From Flammeovirgaceae bacterium (lineage in GTDB: Bacteria; Bacteroidota; Bacteroidia; Cytophagales; Cyclobacteriaceae), in the NCBI GenBank assembly GCA_016712035.1, contig JADJRT010000004.1:248001-312000 (forward strand): 64,000 bases of DNA, in the 5' to 3' direction. The notes beneath the pieces are model-generated. The model had not been told where the DNA came from, made no database searches, and saw only the letters and a program-made list of their open reading frames with translations. Shown here in pieces: positions 9,734-18,209 of this stretch (the first letter of the stretch is position 1; every line of letters begins with the position of its first letter). The position numbers and the translations under genes are program-made.

Positions 9734-10894
9734 GTGCCTAAAGTATTACTCATCGAGGACGAAGCAAGCATCCGTGCTGTTCTTAAAGACATTCTAAGTG
9801 ATCAAAAAGAACTTAAGTTAGAAGTAGACGAGGCGAAAGATGGTGCCGAAGGCTTGTCGAAACTTGAGAAAGACCATTATGATGTTGTTTTCTGTGACAT
9901 TAAAATGCCAAAAATGGATGGCATGGAGGTTTTACAAAAAGCTAAAGCTAAAGGAAACACAGCAGCCTTCATCATGGTTTCCGCGCATGGGACAACCGAA
10001 ATTGCTGTTGATGCAACTAAATTGGGCGCTTACGATTTTCTTCAAAAACCGCCTGACCTTAATCGGTTATTGATTACCCTGCGTAACGCGTTGGATAACA
10101 CCAGCCTGGGTAAAGAGACAAAAATTCTAAAGAAGAAAGTATCTCAGAAATACGAAATTGTTGGAAAGTCAAAAACTTTACAAGAAGTCAAAGACATGAT
10201 TGAAAAGGTGGCCCCTACTGAAGCCAGAGTTTTGATTACCGGACCTAATGGATCGGGAAAGGAATTGGTAGCTCGGCAGCTTCATGATATTAGTGAACGA
10301 AGAAGTGGACAATTTGTAGAGGTGAATTGTGCAGCCATTCCATCTGAATTAATTGAAAGCGAGTTGTTTGGTCACGAGAAAGGTTCCTTTACATCCGCCA
10401 TAAAGCAGCGAATCGGAAAATTTGAACAAGCAGAAGGGGGCACATTATTTCTCGATGAAATCGGAGATATGAGTCTATCTGCTCAGGCAAAAGTTTTGCG
10501 GGCATTACAAGAAAGTAAAATAACCCGCGTTGGTGGCGACAAAGACATATCGGTTAATGTGCGCGTAGTGGCTGCTACCAACAAGGATTTAAAAAAGGAA
10601 ATTGAGGAACATCGCTTCCGCGAGGATCTCTATCATCGATTGTCAGTTATTGTGATTAAAGTTCCATCCCTCAATGATAGAACAGACGATATTCCCTTAT
10701 TAGTAAATAAATTCCTGGATGATATAGCTCTTGAATACGGATCCAAAAGAAAAGAGATAACGAAAGAAGCGCTGGATTTACTTCAAAAAAACAAATGGAC
10801 CGGAAATATCCGGGAGCTGAGAAATGTTGTGGAGAGATTAATAATAATGAGCGAAGGCCCAATAGGCCCCGAAGAAGTCAAAAAGTACCTGTAA
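9734..10894 (+). CDS. Sigma-54-type response regulator without a DNA-binding domain
   Basis: 386 residues starting at GTG. Residues 1-120 form a receiver domain with the phospho-acceptor Asp55 (VVFCDIKMPKMDG), Ser83 and Lys105. Residues 140-380 form an AAA+ domain with Walker A GPNGSGKE (170-177), Walker B LFLDEIGDM (238-246), and the sensor segment RVVAATNKDL. Enhancer-binding proteins contact sigma-54 through a GAFTGA loop; here it reads GSFTSA (217-222). The protein ends at GPEEVKKYL directly after the AAA+ lid, so the usual C-terminal Fis helix-turn-helix is missing. It may act without binding DNA, or may not be a sigma-54 activator at all. It follows rnpB; no kinase is adjacent. Confidence 0.88.
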   Translation: MPKVLLIEDEASIRAVLKDILSDQKELKLEVDEAKDGAEGLSKLEKDHYDVVFCDIKMPKMDGMEVLQKAKAKGNTAAFIMVSAHGTTEIAVDATKLGAYDFLQKPPDLNRLLITLRNALDNTSLGKETKILKKKVSQKYEIVGKSKTLQEVKDMIEKVAPTEARVLITGPNGSGKELVARQLHDISERRSGQFVEVNCAAIPSELIESELFGHEKGSFTSAIKQRIGKFEQAEGGTLFLDEIGDMSLSAQAKVLRALQESKITRVGGDKDISVNVRVVAATNKDLKKEIEEHRFREDLYHRLSVIVIKVPSLNDRTDDIPLLVNKFLDDIALEYGSKRKEITKEALDLLQKNKWTGNIRELRNVVERLIIMSEGPIGPEEVKKYL

Positions 10895-10899
10895 CCGCC

Positions 10900-11019
10900 T
10901 TAAATACGGCTTTCAGACACACTCTTCTTCACCTCTTTCTTGCTATAAGTCGGGCAGGTATACTGACTGCAAGACGTCATAAAGGCTAATAGAGCTACAA
11001 ATGCGAGGATTTTCTTCAT
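10900..11019 (-). CDS. Small lipoprotein, 39 aa
   Basis: A short frame that I translated by hand: 39 residues starting MKKILAFVALLAFM and then TSCSQYTCPTYSKK. This is a signal peptide with a lipobox (MTSC) and a mature peptide of only about 23 residues. A textbook promoter lies just upstream (11042-11072) and places the start codon about 15 nt after transcription begins. The mature N-terminus C-x4-CPxY recurs in the larger lipoprotein at 57596. Function unknown. Confidence 0.75.
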   Translation of the reverse strand: MKKILAFVALLAFMTSCSQYTCPTYSKKEVKKSVSESRI

Positions 11020-11041
11020 ATTAAGTGGCTTTGATAAAGAA

Positions 11042-11072
11042 CAAAAATATCAATCTTTTGAATTCTTACAAA
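11042..11072 (-). promoter_or_regulatory. Promoter of the small lipoprotein gene
   Basis: Reading leftward, TTTG (11072-11069) is followed by 19 nt and TATTTTTG (11049-11042), an exact match to the Bacteroidota consensus TTTG-N19-TAnnTTTG. Transcription would begin near 11034 and the lipoprotein ATG is at 11019. Confidence 0.7.
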
Positions 11073-11110
11073 TTTATTATTTACAAAATGCAGTTTGGCG
11101 ATTCTAAAGG

Positions 11111-12098
11111 CTATCCGACCAATAAATTACAACCTCTTAAATCACTATTATCAAATCTTCCAAGTACCTCAAAATTACCCTTTTGAGCCATTATCCCTAA
11201 ATCCTGAGTTTCTATAAACGCACAGGAATGAAAATTAGCCAGATCAATAATTTTAATTCCTCCTGCCCTGCCTATTTGGGTAGTAAAGGGATCATTTATA
11301 TCTCTCACCAGTACTTTCATCCAAGGCGGACATTGATAGTAACCATTACCTTTAGAATAAGCTTGGGACATCAGTTCAGTCATTCCATATTCAGAATGAA
11401 TTGTCTTTACGTTAAATCGGTTACATAAGAAGGTATGTAATTCCTCTCTGATCCACTCTTTTCTTCTCCCCTTCATACCTCCGGTTTCCATTACAATGCA
11501 ACTATTTAGATCCAATTCATGGGATTCAGTCAGATCGAGCAGGGCAAATGATACACCCCAAAGAATAACCTTGCGATTGCTATTCTTTAAAAACGAAATC
11601 TTCTCTACCAATTCGTCATGGTTATGTAAATAAAACCCTGAATGTTCAGACTTACTTTCTCTGATTAAATGATCTATCATAGCGATTAAGGAAGAGCCTG
11701 TTCTCTCAAGATAAGACGGAAGTAGGGCCAACAAATGATAGTCTGTTATGGGGCCATAGAAGTTTGTAAAAATTTGCTCTGCTAATTTCAAATAGAATGA
11801 AAGATTAAATACTTCGTGTTTACTGGTAGCCTGACCGCTTGTGCCACTGCTTGTGAACTCGGCTTCCGGATGCCAGATGCCTGACTTTACTTTTTGCGAC
11901 TTGAAAAATTCAATGGGCAAAAAGGGTATCTGAGCGATTGAATCAATTTGTTCCGTTTGGCAATTCAGGTGGTGGAGGTACTGGCGATAAACCGCATTAT
12001 GTTCTGCTTGAAAATGAAATAAACGGAAAGGCAATTTCTTCAAAGTTGCCTTCGTTTACCAAATACAAAGAATCCTCAAAACTTTTGAATGTGTTCAG
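11111..12098 (-). CDS. LuxE/PaaK-like acyl-protein synthetase family (frameshifted near 12022)
   Basis: About 328 residues related to LuxE, the acyl-protein synthetase of bacterial luciferase systems, and to PaaK-type adenylate-forming enzymes. Visible motifs are TSSGTSGQATSKHEV (phosphate-binding loop), METGGMKGRR, and HSEYGMTELMSQAY. The N-terminal part (FEDSLYLVNEGNFEEIA) lies in another frame; removing one T from the TTT near 12022 restores continuity into RLFHFQAEHNAVY. No ATG precedes it in that frame; CTG at 12098 or a TTG is the best start. It presumably activates a carboxylate, but no reductase or carrier is nearby. It is divergent from a lipoprotein gene with almost no gap. Confidence 0.78.
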
Positions 12099-12131
12099 GT
12101 GTTGCTTATTTTACAAGGTTAAAGGTAGAAA

Positions 12132-12851
12132 ATGCGATTGAAACAGAATCTTATTGGTTTTTTGTTTATTTCACTTGGTTTGGGCGGATGCTTTACTCCG
12201 CCAGAATTTCCGGTACAGCCCCAAATTGAATTCGAAAGCATTGTCTTTAAAGAATATGGGTCTGGATTTGACGCTGAAGCTGATTCCCTGATCCTAACCA
12301 TTGCGTTTAGTGATGGTGATGGTGACTTGGGCTTAGCCCCTAGCGAACTTGAGTGTGTAAGTGAAAGCATCTGCTACAACAATAAATTTTTCTTTCTGAA
12401 GCCTGATGGAACCATCTTAACTTACAAAGATAAAAGAACTAACTCTGCTTATAGCACCTTACCGGCTTTCGTAAAACCATACAATTGTATTAACTGGGAA
12501 GTTAGCACCGACAATACCGGCAAGGTTGATACCTTTTACTTTGAGTTAAACCCAGATCATTACAATATTGAAGTTGACTTTTTAGTAAAAAACCCGGACG
12601 GAACATTTACCGAATTTGACTGGACTGAAGAATTCAATTATCCGAACTGCGGAACTTCTTTTGACGGGCGCTTTCCAATTCTTTACAAGGAAGAACCGGG
12701 CACACCATTGGAAGGGAGCCTGAGATACAGTATGGGATCGATTGGCTTTAAGGCTTTGTTTAGTGTTAAAACCCTTAAGCTTAGAGTTCAGATAAAAGAC
12801 CGGGCACTCAATAAGAGTAACGAAATCTTTACCCCTGAATTTACTCTTTGA
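12132..12851 (+). CDS. Hypothetical lipoprotein, 239 aa
   Basis: A signal peptide with lipobox LGGC (residues 17-20) directs lipidation; the mature protein is about 220 residues of mainly beta character. An acidic FSDGDGDLG segment near residue 60 could bind calcium, and four further Cys residues are present. I do not recognise a named family; similar lipoproteins are common in Bacteroidota. It is divergent from the LuxE-like gene and converges on the E1 dehydrogenase gene, with only one base between the two stop codons. Confidence 0.75.
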   Translation: MRLKQNLIGFLFISLGLGGCFTPPEFPVQPQIEFESIVFKEYGSGFDAEADSLILTIAFSDGDGDLGLAPSELECVSESICYNNKFFFLKPDGTILTYKDKRTNSAYSTLPAFVKPYNCINWEVSTDNTGKVDTFYFELNPDHYNIEVDFLVKNPDGTFTEFDWTEEFNYPNCGTSFDGRFPILYKEEPGTPLEGSLRYSMGSIGFKALFSVKTLKLRVQIKDRALNKSNEIFTPEFTL

Positions 12852-12852
12852 T

Positions 12853-15235
12853 TTAGTATAATTTTGGATATCGCACGGGATCCGTCTCATTCATTACTTC
12901 ATAGACAACATCAAAAACATCTTCGGCATTTGGCTTAGAAAAATAATCGCCATCCGATCCATAAGCCGCTCTATGTTCTTTGGCTGTAATGGTCCGTGGT
13001 TTCGAATCCATAAACTCATAGGCATGCTGCCCTTCCAATACCTGCTGCATCATAAAAGCAGTGGCTCCACCGGGTACATCCTCATCTGCAAAGATTACCC
13101 GGTTTGTTTTTTTGATTGAACCAAGTATTTTGTGATGGATGTCAAACGGCAATAGCGTCTGCACATCAATAACCTCACAAGAAATTCCATGTCCCTCCAA
13201 ATCACTTACAGCCTCCATAACAATTCTACACATCGAACCATAGGTAACTATAGTAACATCTTTACCAGCACACAAAAAATCCGGTATACCTAATGGCACT
13301 GTAAACTCACCAATATTATCAGGTAATCGCTCTTTAATCCGATAACCATTCAGGCATTCTATAATCAAGGCAGGATCATCCGATTGAAGTAATGTATTGT
13401 AAAACCCAGCCGCTTGCGTCATATCTCTTGGCACCAACACATACATACCCCGAATGGCATTCAAAACCATACCCATTGGCGAGCCTGCATGCCACACGCC
13501 TTCAAGACGATGACCGCGAGTACGTATTATCAGTGGTGCTTTTGGCCACCTTTAGTCCTATACTGAAGACAAGCCAAATCATCAGACATAATCTGAATCG
13601 CATAAAAAGATAATCAAGATATTGAATTTCAGCGATCGGCCTCAGACCTCTCAATGCAGCCCCTATGCCCTGCCCAATAATCGTACATTCCCGAATGCCG
13701 GTATCCGTAACGCGTAGCTCACCAAATTTTTCTTGCAATCCGGCAAATCCCTGATTTACATCACCAATTTTTCCAACATCTTCACCAAAAGCAAGAACTC
13801 GCGGGTCTCTTTTCAGCGCCTGTGTAAAACAAGCTTGCAACACTTCGCGCCCATCAATAAGTGGAGATTTTTCTGAATAAACGGGTTCGATGTGCGATAC
13901 GTTAAGTGCCGACCATTCAGAATTACTATAGAGATACGAATTAAATCGATCTGCATTTTCAGCTTCCGAAACCCTTATCCATTCGGCCAGTGCTTCGCGG
14001 ATATCTGAATTCGTATTCGTCAGTTTGCGAATGGTTCTTTTTGCCGCTCGCATAGAATCCATCCTGAGCGGATTGATGGTCTTCTTCAATTCTTTAAAAA
14101 TTTCTTCGATAGCAGGTGCCTCCTCGCTGGCCTTAACTAAAATCTTCTCTAGTTTTTTTTGATCCTTCTGAATTTCTTCGTTAAAGGATTTCCATGCCAC
14201 ATCTTTGGCTGCCTTGGCAACAGCTTTTGCTTCTTTTTCGATTTCAACCAACTCCTCGGTGGAAGCTACACCATTCTCTAACAGCCATTGACGAAGTTTG
14301 CGAATACAATCATGCTCAGCCTCCCAGGCTAATCTTTCTTTAGACTTATAGCGTTCGTGTGAGCCTGAGGTTGAATGCCCCTGTGGCTGGGTCATCTCTG
14401 TTACATGAACCAGAACTGGTACGTGTTCATCGCGGCAAATTTTTTCTGCTTTCTCATACGTTTGCAACAGCGCCTGATAATCCCAACCCTTCACTGTTAA
14501 AATTTCGAATCCCTTCTCAGTTTTGGTTCGCTGAAAGCCTGCTAAAATTTTGGAGATACTTCCTTTCGTTGTCTGATATTCTTTCGGAACCGAGATTCCA
14601 TAATCATCATCCCAAACAGACATTAACATGGGTACTTGCAAAACACCCGCTGCGTTAATAGCCTCAAAAAACATTCCTTCGCTGGTAGATGCATTACCAA
14701 TAGTTCCAAACGCTATTTCATTTCCCTGATTACTTAGTTCGCTGAATGATATAAGCTCCGGATTATTTCTGAATAACTTAGATGCATAGGCCAATCCTAC
14801 CAGCCGGGGCATTTGACCGGCTGTAGGCGAAATATCGGAGCTACTATTCTTGAGCTTCGCTAAATTTTTGAATGCTCCCTGCTCATCAATCATACGCGTA
14901 GCAAAGTGTCCGTTCATTAGCCGGCCGGCCGATGCCGGATCTGCGTCTACATCTGGATGTGCGTATAGCTGTGCAAAATATTGCTGCAAGGTTAACTCAC
15001 CAATAGCCAACATTAAGGTTTGGTCGCGGTAATACCCAGCGCGATGATCGCCCGGACGAAACACCTTTGCCATCGCGAGCTGCGCCAGTTCTTTTCCGTC
15101 TCCGAAAATTCCAAACTTGGCTTTACCCATAAACACTTCCTTGCGTCCGAATAAGCTTGCCTCCCTACTTTCACACGCCAACTTATAATCTGCCAGCAGG
15201 GCAGCAATCTTTTTTTCGGTTAATCCACTAACCAT
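12853..15235 (-). CDS. 2-oxoisovalerate/2-oxoacid dehydrogenase E1, fused alpha and beta subunits (frameshifted near 13515-13605)
   Basis: A fused TPP-dependent E1 of about 795 residues, the decarboxylating component of a branched-chain or related 2-oxoacid dehydrogenase complex. The alpha half contains GNASTSEGMFFEAINAAG and DDDYGISVP (TPP and Mg site); the beta half contains LAFGEDVGKIGDVNQGF, EIQYLDY and IEVIDVQTLLPFD-like sequence. Two homopolymer losses split it: one T in CTTTTTATG near 13605 and one A in CAAAAGCACC near 13539. Repaired, the joined region reads FYAIQIMSDDLACLQYRTKG. I start at ATG 15235, not 15277, because a strong promoter's -7 element covers 15275-15282. E2 and E3 are not in the window, so substrate is inferred from family only. 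Confidence 0.9.
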
Positions 15236-15274
15236 TGTCTTGGTTTGGCTCACGGCAAATGGGTTGGTTATTGT

Positions 15275-15305
15275 CAAAAATAGTCAAAACATGAGAGGGG
15301 TCAAA
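15275..15305 (-). promoter_or_regulatory. Promoter of the E1 dehydrogenase gene
   Basis: Leftward TTTG (15305-15302), 19 nt, then TATTTTTG (15282-15275), a full match to the consensus. Transcription should begin near 15267, downstream of the ATG at 15277, so that ATG cannot serve this promoter and the ATG at 15235 is favoured. Confidence 0.7.
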
Positions 15306-15346
15306 AACAAAATTCCTTGCGGAATAAAATACGGGAAATTTATTGA

Positions 15347-15708
15347 CTAACAGAAGAATTTAACCCAGTCTCCATGATGTACAAGTGGATAATTGGCAGC
15401 ATCCTGATAAAGAAAAATACCGATTGAAGTATTATGAATAATAACTTCTTCATATTGATATCCTGCTTCCACCTCCAGATCAAAAATTTCCATTTCAATT
15501 TTCGGATCAGTTATCTGCATGATCTCAATAAGAATTCGATTACTCAATCCATCCGTTTTGATAGCACATGGGTAGCTTCCAAGCGAGTAAAGGTTAAAGT
15601 TCGGTAACCAAAAACTATAACGATAATCCAAGCCACTTTTGTATTGCTCATACAATTTCATACCCTTTCCTCAGGAACCATAAAAGCATACAAAGATTCA
15701 ATATTCAT
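15347..15708 (-). CDS. Gamma-glutamylcyclotransferase-like (AIG2/YtfP fold) protein, frameshifted
   Basis: About 120 residues. The intact C-terminal 104 residues carry the family's LPNFNLYSLGSYPCAI segment and a later DLEVEAGYQYEEVII region, matching small gamma-glutamylcyclotransferase-like proteins. The N-terminal strand is spread over several frames between 15650 and 15708. Adding one T, adding one C and removing one G would give YAFYGSLRKGMKLYEQY, the family's YGSLR hallmark. Three errors in 25 bp is many, so true gene decay is possible. Substrate unknown. It is divergent from alanine dehydrogenase. Confidence 0.6.
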
Positions 15709-15732
15709 GTATCAAAAAGTATTAAAACAACC

Positions 15733-15761
15733 TCTGCAATCGTAACCGAATGCTATATTTG
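15733..15761 (+). promoter_or_regulatory. Promoter of alanine dehydrogenase gene
   Basis: TATATTTG at 15754-15761 is an exact TAnnTTTG element; a weak TCTG at 15733-15736 lies 17 nt upstream. Transcription would begin near 15769, leaving a leader of about 40 nt before the ATG at 15808. Confidence 0.55.
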
Positions 15762-15807
15762 CCAATAGTTAGCCTTATGCCGACTTGAAAATTTAAAATC
15801 TACCATT

Positions 15808-16921
15808 ATGATCATCGGAGTTCCAAAGGAAATTAAAAATAACGAAAACAGAGTAGCCCTTACCCCGGCAGGCGCACAGGAATTTGCAAAGAAAGGACAC
15901 ACCGTTTACATCCAAACCAAAGCAGGTGAAGGCAGTGGATTTAGTGATGAAGAGTATGTTGGGGCAGGAGCCAAAATCCTTCCCAAAGCAGAAGATGTTT
16001 TTAGCATCGCTGAAATGATCATCAAAGTAAAAGAACCCATCGAGCAAGAGTATGGGTTAATTAAAAAAGATCAGTTAGTATTTACGTACTTCCATTTTGC
16101 CAGCTACGAGCCGCTGGCCCATGCCATGATAAAAACCGGTGCGGTGTGTCTGGCCTACGAAACAGTGGAACGTCCTGATAGAAGTCTTCCCTTATTAGTG
16201 CCAATGTCCGAAGTGGCTGGCCGCATGGCTATTCAGGAAGGTGCCAAGTATCTGGAAAAACCTTTGAAGGGGCGTGGCATTTTATTAGGAGGCGTACCCG
16301 GAGTGATGCCTGCGAAAGTTTTGATTTTAGGTGGCGGTGTGGTTGGCTCGAATGCTGCAAAAATTGCGGCCGGCATGGGTGCAGATGTTATCATAACCGA
16401 TGTTAACTTAAATAGACTTAGATATCTGGATGATGTAATGCCAAAGAATGTTCACACCATGGCATCGAATGATTATGTGTTACGCGAACTTGTAAAAACT
16501 CATGATTTGATTGTTGGTGGAGTTCTGATTCCTGGGGCCAAAGCTCCAAAACTTATTACGCGTGATATGCTAAAAACTATGCGACCGGGTACTGTTTTAG
16601 TAGATGTGGCCGTAGATCAAGGGGGTTGTATTGAAACCTGCAAACCAACTACGCATGAAGATCCTACTTACATTATTGATGATATTGTTCACTATTGTGT
16701 AGCCAACATGCCAGGTGCCGTACCTTATACTTCTACCTTGGCCCTCACCAATGCTACACTTCCTTATGCGCTCAGGCTGGCAAATCATGGCTGGAAAAAA
16801 GCTGTAAAGAAAATGAAGACTTAAAAAGGGATTGAATGTTGTGAATGGCAAAGTGGTGTATAAGGCTGTAGCCGATGCATTTAATATTCCTTATGTGGAT
16901 GTAAGCGAGGTGTTGAAATAA
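15808..16921 (+). CDS. ald: Alanine dehydrogenase (frameshifted near 16806)
   Basis: NAD-dependent reversible deamination of L-alanine to pyruvate and ammonia. The N-terminus MIIGVPKEIKNNENRVALTP, the catalytic segment KVKEP, FTYFHFAS, and the Rossmann motif LGGGVVGSNAAKIAAGMGA are all canonical. The frame ends early at 16824; adding one A to the AAA near 16806 restores the normal tail, with the C-terminal NVVNGKVVYKAVADAF, to a stop at 16919-16921. Full length is then about 371 residues, as expected. It has its own promoter and appears monocistronic. Confidence 0.95.
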
Positions 16922-16928
16922 ATATTCG

Positions 16929-16940
16929 GTTACCGGTAAC
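16929..16940. repeat. Palindrome between convergent genes
   Basis: GTTACCGGTAAC is a perfect 12-bp palindrome in the 40-bp gap between the ald and HSDR_N-type stop codons, followed by TAGTGACCAG. The words CCGGTAACT and GACCAG recur in the convergent gap at 54345-54548, which suggests a dispersed repeat. Confidence 0.55.
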
Positions 16941-16961
16941 TAGTGACCAGTATCTGACCTA

Positions 16962-17411
16962 TCATCCTTCAAAAGTCGGAAACGTATCTAGGAACCTAAC
17001 CTCATTGCCGGGTTGTTCTAATGCGGCAAAACAATACTGTACCATGCCATTGGTGACTGCCACATATTTGGCGCCAATAGTCATGTTATAAACAGCTACC
17101 TGGTTGAATGCTTTTTGAGTTAACTTAATAACAGGCGATTTGCATTCTATCAACATCCAGGGTTTGCCCATTCGGTTATGAATAACTATGTCCGATCTCT
17201 TTTGAAGTTTATTGTATGACAGACTTCCTTCAACGCGAAACAAAGATTTAGGATACTTAAAATGATCAATCAAATAATGAATAAAGTGTTGCCGTACCCA
17301 TTCTTCAGGAGTAAGAATGATGTATTTCTTTCGAATAATATCAAAAATCCATACTTTACCCTGATCTTTACGCAAGGTTGGTGTAAAGTCAGGAAGATTT
17401 AATTTGTACAT
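16962..17411 (-). CDS. Orphan type I restriction N-terminal-like PD-(D/E)XK nuclease domain protein (HSDR_N_2)
   Basis: 149 residues starting MYKLNLPDFTPTLRK. It consists essentially of a PD-(D/E)XK fold: Asp74 (KRSDIVIHN) and Glu89-x-Lys91 (IECKSP) form the expected catalytic trio, matching the N-terminal nuclease domain of HsdR. The helicase, specificity and methylase parts of a restriction system are absent, and the neighbours are metabolic. Stand-alone proteins of this type are common in Bacteroidota and their role is unknown. The start at 17411 lies 26 bp from the divergent AMP nucleosidase start. Confidence 0.75.
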   Translation of the reverse strand: MYKLNLPDFTPTLRKDQGKVWIFDIIRKKYIILTPEEWVRQHFIHYLIDHFKYPKSLFRVEGSLSYNKLQKRSDIVIHNRMGKPWMLIECKSPVIKLTQKAFNQVAVYNMTIGAKYVAVTNGMVQYCFAALEQPGNEVRFLDTFPTFEG

Positions 17412-17437
17412 GCTGTAAAATAAGATAATTAGCCGAT

Positions 17438-18209
17438 ATGAAATCAAAACAAGAAATAGTTGAAAACTGGTTGCCCCGGTACACAGGCCTTAAACTGGAA
17501 GATTTTGGACAAGTACATTTTGCTAACCAATTTCGATAATTATGTAAAGAAATTTGCCGAATGGAATAATGTAGATGTCCACGGCACCGATCGTGCCATG
17601 CGCAGTGCCACAGCGGGCGGAATTACCATTATCAATTTTGGGATGGGTAGCCCTAACGCTGCCACTATTGTTGATTGTCTTTCGGCCATTAAGCCAGAGG
17701 CTGTTCTTTTTTTGGGCAAGTGTGGCGGTCTTAAAAAGAAAAATGATTTAGGCGATTTTATTCTGCCGATTGCGGCAATTCGCGGTGAGGGTACATCTAA
17801 TGATTACTTCCCCGCAGAAGTACCGGCACTTCCTGCTTTTGCATTACAAAAAGCAATCTCCACTACCATTCGGGATAATAATCAGGACTACTGGACAGGG
17901 ACTGTATATACGACAAACCGAAGAGTATGGGAGTGGGACGAACATTTTAAAGAATACCTTCGAAAAATTCGAGCCATGGCTATCGATATGGAAACGGCCA
18001 CTATTTTTTCTACAGCCTTCTTTAACGAGATTCCTGCCGGGGCTTTATTACTTGTATCGGATCAACCTATGGTAGTAGATGGAATCAAAACGGAAGCGAG
18101 CGATAAGGTAGTAACTACCAGTTACGTTGATCTGCATCTTAAAATAGGAATTGAATCTTTGCAGCAACTAATCAATAAAGGCATTACTGTCAAGCATCTG
18201 CTTTACTAA
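17438..18209 (+). CDS. amn: AMP nucleosidase (frameshifted near 17505)
   Basis: About 256 residues of the nucleoside phosphorylase superfamily, predicted to hydrolyse AMP to adenine and ribose 5-phosphate. Motifs are INFGMGSPNAAT, FLGKCGGLKKK, AIRGEGTSNDYFP, and AIDMETATIF with the catalytic-site Met-Glu. The first 22 residues (MKSKQEIVENWLPRYTG) are in a different frame; removing one G from TTTTGGACAAG gives DFDKYILLTNFDNY and a continuous protein. Its 3' end overlaps the convergent transporter gene by 20 bp. The short form without the long N-terminal domain of the E. coli enzyme is usual in this phylum. Confidence 0.88.

Noticed and set aside
16962..17411. Type I restriction-modification locus
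   Set aside because: Only the nuclease domain is present; no HsdM, HsdS or helicase sequence was found on either side.
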